Shown here: positions 1 to 7,170 of the stretch, piece by piece
How the letters are laid out: every line of letters starts with the position of its first letter
How positions within the stretch are numbered: the stretch's first letter is position 1
Source: Hyphomonadaceae bacterium
GTDB lineage: Bacteria > Pseudomonadota > Alphaproteobacteria > Caulobacterales > Hyphomonadaceae
DNA: 64,000 nt
NCBI GenBank assembly: GCA_024742355.1
Contig: JANSYM010000001.1
Location: forward strand, 186,001 to 250,000
Direction of reading: 5' to 3'
The notes under the pieces: generated by a model
Databases searched by the model: none
What the model was told of the DNA's origin: nothing
What the model saw: the letters and a program-made list of their open reading frames with translations, nothing else
Translations under genes and position numbers: made by a program

Positions 1-276
1 ACGCTGATGTATGTCCGCCCGTCCGCGCTCGGCAATCCGGAGAAACAGGATTTGAGCGCGTTCGCATTCCCGACCCTGCTGAAAGCGGCGATCGAACAGG
101 GGCAGGGCAGCGGGCAAGTCGCCGATGGCGATCCGGCGACGCTGACCCAACTCCTCTGGTCCGGGGTGCACGGCGCGCTGGCGCTGCCGATCAATCTTGA
201 TCGGCTAAAGCTGACGCCTGCGGCGGAGGTGCTTGAGATGACGGTGGCCGGGCTGATGCGGATGGTGCGGGGGTAG
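1..276 (+). CDS. TetR-family regulator, C-terminal part (5' truncated)
   Basis: The reading frame is open from the first base and ends at TAG 274-276, so only about the last 91 residues of the protein are present. The segment is rich in Ala, Leu and Gly, and its motif around LLWSGVHGALALPIN resembles the C-terminal ligand-binding and dimerisation domain of TetR/AcrR repressors, where a W-x-x-x-H-G element is common. The DNA-binding helix-turn-helix would lie before the window. The ligand and target genes cannot be inferred. The family call rests on this C-terminal motif only. Confidence 0.6.
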   Translation, partial: TLMYVRPSALGNPEKQDLSAFAFPTLLKAAIEQGQGSGQVADGDPATLTQLLWSGVHGALALPINLDRLKLTPAAEVLEMTVAGLMRMVRG

Positions 277-318
277 GGCGGCGTGTTTCGTCTGCTTTCG
301 GCGTCAAAGCGGACGTTG

Positions 319-666
319 TCATGGGTAATCGAGCACTCCTGTGCGGTATTGCTCGTATTGCAATTCGCTGATTTCATAGATTTCGTATTCGTTGCCATTT
401 GCGTAAGGCACTTCGAAATAACTTGTCAGTTCCTTCATCGACTCAATTCCGCAATCCGCCTCAATGAATAAATGATACCCGCTCTGGTGAAAGCGGACGG
501 AGTTAGAGGCATCATCCAACCAGAGTTTATCGCCAATCGAATCGAAGTTTTCATCACTGTAGTGGTGAATGTTCTTGAATGCGAAGAAGCACTGTGGGGT
601 GTTAATCGATGAACCGCACGCCCCGAAGCACAGAGTCGCTACTAGTACTCCTAAGCATCTGCCCAT
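319..666 (-). CDS. small hypothetical lipoprotein
   Basis: The frame is open further upstream to 783, but the ATG at 666 starts a typical lipoprotein signal peptide: a short basic start, a hydrophobic stretch and the lipobox CFGAC with the lipidated Cys near residue 17. That gives a 115-residue protein. The mature part is acidic and Tyr-rich (motifs such as YEIYEISELQYEQY) with no domain I recognise. It should be anchored to a membrane facing the periplasm. It has no operon partner; the next leftward gene upstream is across the repeat-rich stretch. AT content is higher than in neighbours, which may point to transfer (inference). Confidence 0.55.
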   Translation of the reverse strand: MGRCLGVLVATLCFGACGSSINTPQCFFAFKNIHHYSDENFDSIGDKLWLDDASNSVRFHQSGYHLFIEADCGIESMKELTSYFEVPYANGNEYEIYEISELQYEQYRTGVLDYP

Positions 667-818
667 GCTATTCTCACTCTCTAAGCGCACCAGCCTAATT
701 TCGTTTTCAGCTAGAAAGCTACTCTGTAAACGCTCGTTCGCCAATGTCCGCTCTCGGCGTCGGAGCGGACAAAGCTCACTCATTGTGAGACGGCTTAAAT
801 GTAGCCCGCAAGGACGAG

Positions 819-945
819 CCCCTCTCCCGATTGCGGGAGAGGGGTTGGGGTGAGGGCAAGATATTTTCCAGGATGCGACTCTGGTGCTTTTGCCGAAACA
901 TGGGTGCCCTCATCCCCGGCCCTTCTCCCGAGCCCCGGGAGAAGG
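819..945. repeat. pair of inverted REP-like palindromes
   Basis: Two related hairpins face each other: 819-844 (CCCTCTCCC / GGGAGAGGG) and 920-945 (CCTTCTCCC / GGGAGAAGG). Each is flanked on its outer or inner side by a CCCTCAYCCC-type stretch, so the second unit is roughly the reverse complement of the first. Palindromic units of this kind are dispersed in many alphaproteobacterial genomes. Confidence 0.7.
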
Positions 946-980
946 GGGCGCCAGTGGCGAGTGTGTTCTCACGCCGACTG

Positions 981-1052
981 TCCCGGACTTGATCCGGGAT
1001 CTCGTGCGATAGAGGCCGGAAGCGTTGCCGGAGGTCCCGGGTCAAGCCCGGG
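981..1052. repeat. pair of inverted CCCGG(A/G)TCAAG-type palindromes
   Basis: Positions 981-997 and 1036-1052 carry the same imperfect palindrome (CCCGG-ACTTGAT-CCGGG and CCCGG-GTCAAGC-CCGGG) in opposite orientation, 38 bases apart. This matches the common alphaproteobacterial REP class with a TCAAG core. Confidence 0.7.
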
Positions 1053-1073
1053 ATGGGCGGTGAACTCTTTGAG

Positions 1074-1165
1074 CCTCATCCTGAGCGAAGTCGAAGGACG
1101 AGGCGGGCTTGTTGCGAGTTTCCAGAAGCACGTCCCTTTATCCTTCGATTTCGCTCAGGATGAGG
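1074..1165. repeat. inverted pair of CCTCATCCTGAGCGAAGTCGAAGG-class repeats
   Basis: Positions 1074-1103 and 1141-1165 carry the same repeat in opposite orientation, with about 24 of 25 positions matching. Each is itself partly palindromic (CCTCAT with ATGAGG). With the two preceding pairs they make a stack of three different inverted REP pairs in about 350 bases. Confidence 0.7.
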
Positions 1166-1189
1166 GCCTGAAGAACTGAAGTCCCTTTT

Positions 1190-1317
1190 AAGCGCTCCCC
1201 ACGGAGTTTTCCGTGGGGTCCAACACGAGATCTTGCCGCGAGGACCGGGAGAGATGTTTTCGCTCCCGATCTTCGCAGCATGCTCGGGTGATGGGCTGCC
1301 CAGACCGGGCTGGGCAG
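1190..1317 (+). repeat. three-hairpin structured element, copy 1
   Basis: Hairpin 1 is CCCCACGG 1197-1204 with CCGTGGGG 1211-1218. Hairpin 2 is CGGGAGAGA 1246-1254 with TCGCTCCCG 1260-1268, with one mismatch. Hairpin 3 is CTGCCCAG 1296-1303 with CTGGGCAG 1310-1317. The spacers are 27 and 27 bases. Bases 1220-1229 can pair with 1283-1294 around hairpin 2. A further 8-bp stem follows at 1319-1326 with 1336-1343. A second copy in the opposite orientation lies at 8184-8310. It sits downstream of the leftward thioesterase gene and codes for nothing convincing. Confidence 0.8.
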
Positions 1318-1381
1318 ACCGTCGACGAGAGGGTGGTCGACGGGAAATCTCCCCTCCTGACCCAAAGCAGACCCCAAGCCT

Positions 1382-1849
1382 CTACCCCATCCCCAATTCA
1401 GCCCGCGTGCGGATCGCCTTCGCCGCGCTCACCCGCACCAGATGCCGCCCTTTTTCGTCGCGCCAATCAGCTTCGACGAAACCAGTGGTGCGGCCTCGAG
1501 ACACCAGGCGGCCTTCAATCGTGATCAAGCCATGCGGCACTGGGCGGAAGATGCGGGTCTGTAATTCGGTTGTGGTGAACCATTCGCCATCCTCGAGGCC
1601 GGAGGCCATGCACATGGAGACGATGTGGTCGGAAAATCCGGCGACCCAGCCGCCAAAGACGCGGCCATCGGAAATGTCGCGATCGCCGGCGTTCGGCCAT
1701 TCATAGCGGACATAGCCGTAGCGGACCTCTTTCAGCCACTCTTCCGGGCGAATGCCAAGATTGCGGATGCCCGCCGGTTTCTCCCACCCGTTCGAACGCA
1801 AGCGATCGAAGAAGCCCTGCTGTTCGGTTGAAAGCTCGGTCCGCGTCAT
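1382..1849 (-). CDS. hotdog-fold thioesterase-like protein (PaaI/4HBT type)
   Basis: The frame is open upstream to 1954, but ATG 1849 overlaps the stop of the preceding gene as TCAT/ATGA, so translation is probably coupled. The 155-residue product has the length and pattern of a single-domain hotdog protein: a central GRVFGGWVAGFSDH stretch, where the hotdog helix with its G and D sits, followed by beta strands TELQTRIFRPVP and ITIEGRLVSRGRT. Such proteins hydrolyse acyl-CoA thioesters; the substrate is unknown. It is the last gene of a leftward SDR-RidA-thioesterase operon, which suggests acyl-CoA or hydroxy-acid metabolism. Confidence 0.7.
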   Translation of the reverse strand: MTRTELSTEQQGFFDRLRSNGWEKPAGIRNLGIRPEEWLKEVRYGYVRYEWPNAGDRDISDGRVFGGWVAGFSDHIVSMCMASGLEDGEWFTTTELQTRIFRPVPHGLITIEGRLVSRGRTTGFVEADWRDEKGRHLVRVSAAKAIRTRAELGMG

Positions 1850-2244
1850 TCGGGAATGTAGGCCCGGGCTTTCAGCTCGACAAAGCCGAGCGGGTTGTAC
1901 AGGGACGAGATGCCGATCAGCGTGTAGCAGGAGAAGAACGGCCCCGGCATCCATTTCGCCTTGGCCTGGAACATCGGTCCCATATGTTTCTCGAAATCCA
2001 CGTGGTAGCCGGTCATGTCGACGACATCGGCGACGCTGCCACCCGCTTCTTTCAGGATCATGTCGATCTCGGCGAAGGCTTCGTCCGTGGCGCGGAAATA
2101 GGCCTCGTCACTCGCCGCTTCGCCTTCCTGGAGCGCAGCGATGACGCCGGAGCAGAAGACCATGTCGCCGGCACGTACGGCTGGGGCGAACTGCAACTGC
2201 TCGGTGCGTTCCTTGAGGCTGTCAGGGACAATCATCTTTGGCAT
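1846..2244 (-). CDS. RidA/YjgF-family protein
   Basis: The product has 132 residues from ATG 2244, the length of the RidA family. It shows the family layout: an early VRAGDMVFCSGVIA strand pair, a middle helix AYFRATDEAFAEIDMILKEAGGSVADVV, and a late ARAYIPE ending in place of the usual (V/I)E(I/M) tail. RidA proteins deaminate reactive enamine/imine intermediates, but many members of this broader family have other or unknown roles. The longer frame to 2268 would run into the SDR gene; ATG 2244 lies one base beyond the SDR stop. Tight packing with the SDR and thioesterase suggests one transcript. Confidence 0.8.
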   Translation of the reverse strand: MPKMIVPDSLKERTEQLQFAPAVRAGDMVFCSGVIAALQEGEAASDEAYFRATDEAFAEIDMILKEAGGSVADVVDMTGYHVDFEKHMGPMFQAKAKWMPGPFFSCYTLIGISSLYNPLGFVELKARAYIPE

Positions 2245-2245
2245 A

Positions 2246-3013
2246 TCAGACCACCGTCTGGCCGCCATCGACGACCATCATCTGGCCGGTCATGAAGCTG
2301 CCTGCGTCAGAGGCCATGTACACGGCGGCGCCGGCAATCTCGACCGGCTCACCAATACGGCGCAGCGGCGTGGTCGAGGTCGCGCGTTCGAGTGTCTTCG
2401 GATTTTCCCACAAGGCGCGGGCAAAGTCGGTCTTGATCAGGCCCGGCGCGATCGCGTTGACGCGAACATTGTCCGGCCCGTATTCGGCCGCGAGGTTGCG
2501 CACCAGCTGGAAGTCAGCCGCCTTGGAGATGTTATAGGCGCCGATCACCGGCGAGGCGCGCAGGCCGCCAATCGAGCTGACAATGATGATGGCGCCGTCC
2601 TTGCGCTCGCGCATTTGCGGCGCACACATCTGCACCAGCCAGTGATTGGAGATGATATTGTTGGACAGGATCTTCTCGAACGCCTCGTCGGAAATGCCTT
2701 CCATCGGGCCATAATAAGGGTTCGAGGCGGCGTTGCAGACCAGGATATCGACCTTGCCGAAGGCCTCATTGGTGGCATCGACCATGGCTTGCAGCTGGTC
2801 TTTTTCGGAGATGTTGGCCGGGATCGCGATGGCGGTGCCGTCGCCATACTGGTCGTTCAGGGCACCAGCGACTTCCTGGCAAGGGCCGGGCTTGCGCGAG
2901 CTGATCGTGACCTTGGCGCCAGCCGCTGCGAATTGCTCGGCAATTGCCTTGCCAATGCCGCGGGATGAGCCGGTGATGATGGCGGATTTTCCGGAAAGAT
3001 CGAACAAGCTCAT
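2246..3013 (-). CDS. SDR-family NAD(P)-dependent oxidoreductase
   Basis: This is a 255-residue classical short-chain dehydrogenase. The cofactor motif TGSSRGIG lies near residues 15-22, NAAS near 95, the catalytic Ser in VSSIGG near 143, and YNISK supplies Tyr and Lys near 157-161. The C-terminal MVVDGG signature is present. TGSSRGIG with Ser-Arg after the first Gly favours NADP-type binding (inference). ATG 3013 has a strong AGGAGGG ribosome site. It heads the SDR-RidA-thioesterase operon. The substrate could be a 3-oxoacyl or other keto compound and cannot be fixed from sequence. Confidence 0.85.
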   Translation of the reverse strand: MSLFDLSGKSAIITGSSRGIGKAIAEQFAAAGAKVTISSRKPGPCQEVAGALNDQYGDGTAIAIPANISEKDQLQAMVDATNEAFGKVDILVCNAASNPYYGPMEGISDEAFEKILSNNIISNHWLVQMCAPQMRERKDGAIIIVSSIGGLRASPVIGAYNISKAADFQLVRNLAAEYGPDNVRVNAIAPGLIKTDFARALWENPKTLERATSTTPLRRIGEPVEIAGAAVYMASDAGSFMTGQMMVVDGGQTVV

Positions 3014-3088
3014 CAGAGCCCTCCTTGAATGATGGGTTATGGCGCGGTGATACGCGCGCCTAGCGGCTAAGAAAAGGGTTTCGCGAGG

Positions 3089-3436
3089 TCAGGCCTTGAG
3101 CGCGGCCCAGGCAATCAGCGCCCAGCCGATGAGCAGGCCGACGCCGCCAATCGGTGTCACCGCGCCGAGCCAGCGCGGCGCGCCGAGCGCCATGGCATAG
3201 AGCGTGCCGGAAAAGATCGCGGCACCGATCAGGATGATGCTGGCCGCGGTGCCGAACCGGGCGCTGTCTGCGGCGGATACCGCCGTCGCCAGAACAGCGT
3301 GCACGATCAGGTAGAGCGTTGCGGTCTCCCACCAGCCGACCTGTTTCTCGTCAAACCCGCTTTGCAGGGCATGCGCGCCGAAGGCACCTAGGGCGACGGC
3401 AACGAAGCCGGCGGCAGCACTGAGCGCGGTAATCAT
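3089..3436 (-). CDS. DUF423-family small membrane protein
   Basis: The 115-residue product has four hydrophobic segments (about residues 2-22, 40-58, 64-84, 91-112) and the family signature ALGAFGAHAL near the start, followed by the ETATLYLIVHA segment. This matches DUF423 (E. coli YgdD type), an inner-membrane family of unknown function. ATG 3436 overlaps the stop of the upstream thioesterase gene as ATGA, so the two are translated together. It is separated from the SDR operon by 75 bases. Confidence 0.85.
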   Translation of the reverse strand: MITALSAAAGFVAVALGAFGAHALQSGFDEKQVGWWETATLYLIVHAVLATAVSAADSARFGTAASIILIGAAIFSGTLYAMALGAPRWLGAVTPIGGVGLLIGWALIAWAALKA

Positions 3437-3858
3437 GACCGGTCCTCCAGAGGCAGCGAATAATTGACCACAGCGTGGCTGGAGAGCTTGTCGCTGCCTT
3501 CCGCGCGAATGTCTACACTGATCACGGCCAGCGTCTTGCCGAGCTTTAGCAGATGCGCTTCAGCGACCACGGCATCGCCAATACAGGGCCGCATGAAATT
3601 GATGTTGAGATTGCTGGTCAGCGCCATCGGCGTGATGCCGATCCGCGTGAATATGGCGACATAGGCGGCGCTGTCGGCAATCGCCATTTGCGTCGGGCCA
3701 TTGATATAGCCGCCTGGGCGTAAGCTGCCTTCGTCGACGGGTTGGCGCACGCGGGCATAGTTTTCCCGCACTTCCAGTACGCGTTCCGCCTCGCCGGCGC
3801 CGCGAAAGACAGAGTCGTAGAATTGATTGACCTCGGCCGTGGTCACCTTGCTGGTCAT
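3433..3858 (-). CDS. PaaI-type hotdog thioesterase
   Basis: ATG 3858 follows a clear GGAGGGAAAAC ribosome site; the upstream extension to 3915 lacks one. The 141-residue product has the hotdog arrangement: GGYINGPTQMAIADSAAYVA forms the core helix region, followed by SNLNINFMRPCIGDAVVAEAHLLKLGKTLAVISVDIRAE. The LGKTLAVISVD strand is typical of PaaI-like thioesterases. It probably hydrolyses an acyl-CoA. It is cotranscribed with DUF423. This is one of three PaaI/4HBT-like genes in the window; the others are at 1382 and 33860. Confidence 0.85.
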   Translation of the reverse strand: MTSKVTTAEVNQFYDSVFRGAGEAERVLEVRENYARVRQPVDEGSLRPGGYINGPTQMAIADSAAYVAIFTRIGITPMALTSNLNINFMRPCIGDAVVAEAHLLKLGKTLAVISVDIRAEGSDKLSSHAVVNYSLPLEDRS

Positions 3859-3956
3859 GTTTTCCCTCCGGCAGGCATTGACGCCCGCTAAGCTTGAAGG
3901 CCAACCTACAGACACGCGCTGATCCGAAAAGAGATCACGCCACGGGAGGCTAAGAC

Positions 3957-5054
3957 ATGCTCACCAAAGGTGATGAATACCCCATCCACCAGACCCCGGA
4001 ACCGGTCGCCTATTCGGGCTCGGACCGAAATTTCTATGACCGGTTTTTCTTCAATGGCTATTCCGCGGATGGCTCGGTTTTCTTCGCCGCAGCGTTCGGG
4101 GTCTATCCGCATCTGAACGTCATGGACGGGTCGGTCTCGATCCTGAAGGACGGGGTGCAGAGATCGGTACATGTGTCGCGCCTGCTCGGCATGGAGCGTA
4201 TGGACACCACGGTCGGGCCGATGAGCGTGGAAGTGGTCGAACCGCTCAAACAGGTGCGTCTGCGTCTGGAGGAAGCCGAAGGCCTGGCGCTGGACGTCCA
4301 GTTTACCGGGCGCCACTTCCCGATTGAGGAGCCGCGCTTCACCTATCGCCAGGGCCCGCGCATGCTGATCGATTGCACGCGGATGACGCAGAACGGACAC
4401 TGGCAAGGCAGACTGTGCGTGGATGGCGAGGAGATTGACGTCTCGAACTTCCTCGGCACCCGCGACCGCAGCTGGGGCGTGCGTCCGATCGGACAGCGCG
4501 ACCCGCAGCCGGTCCTGCCGCAGCAGTTACCGCAATTCTACTGGCTCTGGGCGCCAATCAATTTCCCCAATCTGTCGCTCTATTTTCACGTCAATGAAGA
4601 CGCCGCGGGCGGCGCCTGGAACACGCGTTCGGTGCTCGCCATGGACGGCGCCGATCATGATGGGCTGTTGCACCTCAACCGCCCCAAGATGGAGGTCGAC
4701 TGGCGCGCAGGCACACGCCGCGCAGCGGGCGCGACCCTGCAGGTCGAAGACGGTCAGGGCCGCGAACACGAGGTGACCTATGAGCCGCTCTCGACCTTCA
4801 TGATGAAAGGCATCGGCTATGGCCATCCGGAGATGAGCCATGGCACCTATCGCGGCGATCTCAGCATTACCCGCGAAGACCTGACACCGGATAATCTGCC
4901 CTGGCAGCAGCCGGAAAACCTGCACATCCAGGCGATTGTCAAAGCCACCCATAAAGGCCCGGACGGACAGACGAGCGAAGGCATTGGCATCCTTGAGCAA
5001 CTCGCGCTCGGGCCGCATGCGCCGAGCGGTTGGAAGGATGTGATGGATGCTTGA
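3957..5054 (+). CDS. lipocalin-like protein of a hydroxyacyl-CoA kinase operon (DUF7064/AttH-like)
   Basis: The product has 365 residues starting at ATG 3957 after GGGAGGCTAAGAC. It is beta-rich with many aromatic residues, for example FYDRFFFNGY, FAAAFGVYP, RDRSWGVRPIG and QFYWLWAPINF. The RDRSWG(V/I)R element is the hallmark of a group of AttH/CrtC-like beta-barrel proteins (DUF7064/7065 type), of unknown biochemical role. No signal peptide is seen, so it should be cytoplasmic. It overlaps the next gene, an APH-type kinase, by 8 bases, so the two probably act in the same pathway on a bulky hydrophobic or CoA-linked substrate (inference). Confidence 0.6.
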   Translation: MLTKGDEYPIHQTPEPVAYSGSDRNFYDRFFFNGYSADGSVFFAAAFGVYPHLNVMDGSVSILKDGVQRSVHVSRLLGMERMDTTVGPMSVEVVEPLKQVRLRLEEAEGLALDVQFTGRHFPIEEPRFTYRQGPRMLIDCTRMTQNGHWQGRLCVDGEEIDVSNFLGTRDRSWGVRPIGQRDPQPVLPQQLPQFYWLWAPINFPNLSLYFHVNEDAAGGAWNTRSVLAMDGADHDGLLHLNRPKMEVDWRAGTRRAAGATLQVEDGQGREHEVTYEPLSTFMMKGIGYGHPEMSHGTYRGDLSITREDLTPDNLPWQQPENLHIQAIVKATHKGPDGQTSEGIGILEQLALGPHAPSGWKDVMDA

Positions 5055-6093
5055 GTCTGAGCTCGCGACCAAGTTCGCCGCCTATGCCGAGGCGCGGCTG
5101 CCAGGCGCCCGAAATGCCCGCGTCGCCAGCATCAACCGCATTCATGGCGGGGCCAGCCGTCAGACCTATTCGATTGACCTGGCCTATGAAGACGCCACCG
5201 GCCCGAAGGTGAAAGGCCTGATCCTGCGCCGCGACCCGCCGGACAGCCTGATCGACACCGAACGCCGGATCGAGTTCGCCGCGATCAAGAGCGCTTATGG
5301 CCAACGCGACCTGCCGGTGCCGGAAGCGCTGTTCCTGGAAACCGATCCGGCCGCGCTCGGCGCGCCTTTCTTCGTCATGGGGCGGATTGAGAAAGGCGAG
5401 CCGCTCAACCCGTTCCGGATCGACGCGGTCGAGCCGCACCGCGCCGCGATCGGCGAACAGTTCTTCCGGCATCTCGGGTCAATTGCCGCGCTGCCTGTAG
5501 AAGGCTCACCGCTGGCAGCTGAAACCGACACGCCAGCGCCGGATCAGTGCTGGCGCCGCGAGCTCGATTATTGGGCGAACGAAATCCGCTCGAATGCGAA
5601 AGACCCGCAACCCGTCGCCGAAGCTGCGATCCGCCATCTGGAGCGCAATCCACCGCCACCAGCGCAGCGCCTGTCGGTCGTGCATGGCGACTATCGCACC
5701 GGCAATTACCTGCATGATGGTGAGGGCACGATCACGGCCATTCTCGACTGGGAAATGGCGCATATTGGCGATCCTTATGAAGACCTCGCCTGGGCCACCG
5801 ATCTGTTATGGTGCGGCAATGACCAGGAGCGCGCAGCCGGGCTGGTCCCGTGGCCGGAAGCGATCGCGATGTGGCAACAAGCATCCGGCTGCACCTTCGA
5901 TCCAGCCGCATTCGAATGGTGGTCACTGTTCGCGCACGTCAAAGCCCTCGGTATCTGGGTGACGTCCGAAAAGGCGTTCGCCAATGGCGAGAATGACGAT
6001 CCGATCCTGGCCTGGTCAGGCTGGTTCACGCATGCCGCGCATGAGTTGATGCTGGCCATGCGGCTGGGCCCGAAATATGGAGCAGGCGCATGA
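5047..6093 (+). CDS. APH-fold phosphotransferase (ACAD10/11 N-domain / LvaA-like)
   Basis: The 348-residue product shows the aminoglycoside-phosphotransferase kinase fold. An N-lobe ATP site is followed by ALFLETDPAALGAPFFVMGRI, then the catalytic loop VVHGDYRTGNY near residues 212-222 and the metal-binding ILDWEMAHIGDPYEDLAWA near 232-250. Bacterial members of this subfamily include kinases that phosphorylate the hydroxyl of 4- or other hydroxyacyl-CoAs before elimination, as in levulinate use and in the kinase domains of ACAD10/11. Its start lies inside the previous gene and its stop overlaps the next as ATGA, giving three coupled genes. Confidence 0.8.
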   Translation: MLESELATKFAAYAEARLPGARNARVASINRIHGGASRQTYSIDLAYEDATGPKVKGLILRRDPPDSLIDTERRIEFAAIKSAYGQRDLPVPEALFLETDPAALGAPFFVMGRIEKGEPLNPFRIDAVEPHRAAIGEQFFRHLGSIAALPVEGSPLAAETDTPAPDQCWRRELDYWANEIRSNAKDPQPVAEAAIRHLERNPPPPAQRLSVVHGDYRTGNYLHDGEGTITAILDWEMAHIGDPYEDLAWATDLLWCGNDQERAAGLVPWPEAIAMWQQASGCTFDPAAFEWWSLFAHVKALGIWVTSEKAFANGENDDPILAWSGWFTHAAHELMLAMRLGPKYGAGA

Positions 6094-6512
6094 GCGATAT
6101 TGGCATGATCCTCGACCGCATCGGGCGCAAGCTGGTGACCGAAGTGGCCCCAAAGCTCGAGGGCGATTATTCTGGTGGCCATGCTGGCATGAGCGGCCTG
6201 ATGGCGGTGATGGCCGGCGAAGCCTGGGATGGCGCGGCCGACCGGTTGGCGAATGAGATTGCCGGCCTGCGCGGATTGCTCGCCCTCGCCGGGGAGACCG
6301 TGAGCGTCGCCAAGAGCCCGAGCCTGAAAGTCTCCGACCTGAAGACGGAACGCGACGCGCTCGCTCGCGACCTGATAGAGGTGCAAATAGTGCTGGAGGG
6401 GCGCGATGATGACGCGGCGCGCGACCTCAATGCCAAGATCTGGATGCACCTCATGGCAACCAGCATGGCGCGCATGCCGAGCGCGCCCGAATTCCCGGAC
6501 GCAGAGGAATAA
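6090..6512 (+). CDS. DUF6285-like partner of the phosphotransferase
   Basis: This is a 140-residue, mostly helical soluble protein whose start overlaps the kinase stop as ATGA. The pattern VAPKLEGDYSGGHAGMSGLMAVMAGEAWD followed by long Ala/Leu-rich helices resembles DUF6285 proteins, which regularly sit next to APH-type acyl-CoA kinases. By analogy with the small subunit of the levulinate kinase pair LvaAB, it may form a complex with the kinase (inference from context). A 9-bp hairpin follows the stop codon. Confidence 0.6.
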   Translation: MSDIGMILDRIGRKLVTEVAPKLEGDYSGGHAGMSGLMAVMAGEAWDGAADRLANEIAGLRGLLALAGETVSVAKSPSLKVSDLKTERDALARDLIEVQIVLEGRDDDAARDLNAKIWMHLMATSMARMPSAPEFPDAEE

Positions 6513-6517
6513 GGCAC

Positions 6518-6541
6518 CGGCGGCAGACAGCGCTGCCGCCG
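6518..6541. terminator. hairpin between convergent genes
   Basis: CGGCGGCAG 6518-6526 pairs perfectly with CTGCCGCCG 6533-6541 over a 6-base loop. It lies six bases after the DUF6285-like gene and ten bases from the end of the leftward XRE gene, so it could serve both. There is no strong T-run. Confidence 0.6.
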
Positions 6542-6551
6542 ATGACCAGAC

Positions 6552-7049
6552 TTAAAGATCGCCCAATTTCTGCAAGCGTTTCTGGAACTGGTCCTGTTCC
6601 CATTCGCCGCCGAAGAACTTGAACATGCCGAAGATAACCAGGGCATGCAGGCCAATGGCGGCGCCCCAGCACAAGGCGACGATGAAGAACCAGTCAAATT
6701 CAGGACTGAGCCTTTGGTTCAACACATAAAGCACCGGCAGGATCACGAGCGCGGTGATCCAGTTCATGTGGAACGCCTTGACGTTCTGGACATAGGCGAT
6801 GGCTTGTTTTTCGGCTTCGGCCTGTAAGGCACTGTTTTGCGGTTGAGGGGATGGGGTGGGGGTCATGGTCTGCTCCTGTACCAATTCACTGACTGTGGTT
6901 TCAAACACAGCGGCGAGGCATTTGAGCGTTTCCAGACTGGCCCGCTTTCCAGTTTCAATACGCTGAATTGTGCGGGCACTTACCCCGGCATGCATGGCCA
7001 GTTCTTCCTGTGACCATCCGCGGTTCGTACGTCTTTGTTGAAGGCTCAT
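6552..7049 (-). CDS. XRE-family regulator with C-terminal 2TM membrane domain
   Basis: The N-terminal 58 residues are a Cro/C1-type helix-turn-helix: RTNRGWSQEELAMHAGVSARTIQRIETGKRASLETLKCLAAVF, with the recognition helix around SARTIQRIE. A Pro/Thr/Gln linker follows, then two hydrophobic helices (about residues 97-114 and 121-143) bounded by AFHMNWI and FKFFGGEWEQDQFQKRL, matching the 2TM domain. The protein is therefore a DNA-binding regulator tethered to the inner membrane. Such proteins commonly repress their own promoter. Four phased CGACAY repeats lie 54-93 bases upstream of its start. Its signal is unknown; the divergent membrane protein at 7290 is the natural candidate target. Confidence 0.85.
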   Translation of the reverse strand: MSLQQRRTNRGWSQEELAMHAGVSARTIQRIETGKRASLETLKCLAAVFETTVSELVQEQTMTPTPSPQPQNSALQAEAEKQAIAYVQNVKAFHMNWITALVILPVLYVLNQRLSPEFDWFFIVALCWGAAIGLHALVIFGMFKFFGGEWEQDQFQKRLQKLGDL

Positions 7050-7102
7050 TTTGTCCTCGCATTCGCTGCTGGGGCAGAAGTGTCACGATCAGCAAAAACT
7101 AC

Positions 7103-7142
7103 CACGACACGGGCCCGACACAACACGACACCAACCCGACAT
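7103..7142. promoter_or_regulatory. four helically phased CMCGACAY direct repeats
   Basis: Copies of CACGACAC, CCCGACAC, CACGACAC and CCCGACAT begin at 7103, 7114, 7124 and 7135, a spacing of 11, 10 and 11 bases, close to one helical turn. They lie in the divergent region just upstream of the XRE/2TM gene. This is the expected form of an operator bound cooperatively on one DNA face, with the XRE protein as the likely ligand (inference). Confidence 0.55.
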
Positions 7143-7170
7143 GCACAGCCCGATTGCACCTGAACCCTCG

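Noticed and set aside
283-471. 62-codon forward frame
   Set aside because: Antisense to the lipoprotein gene, with no ribosome site.
850-1179. Open frame through the repeat stack
   Set aside because: Its sequence is made of REP palindromes, it has no ribosome site and no protein-like pattern.
1213-1706. Overlapping forward frames opposite the thioesterase gene
   Set aside because: They run through the structured element and antisense to a convincing gene.
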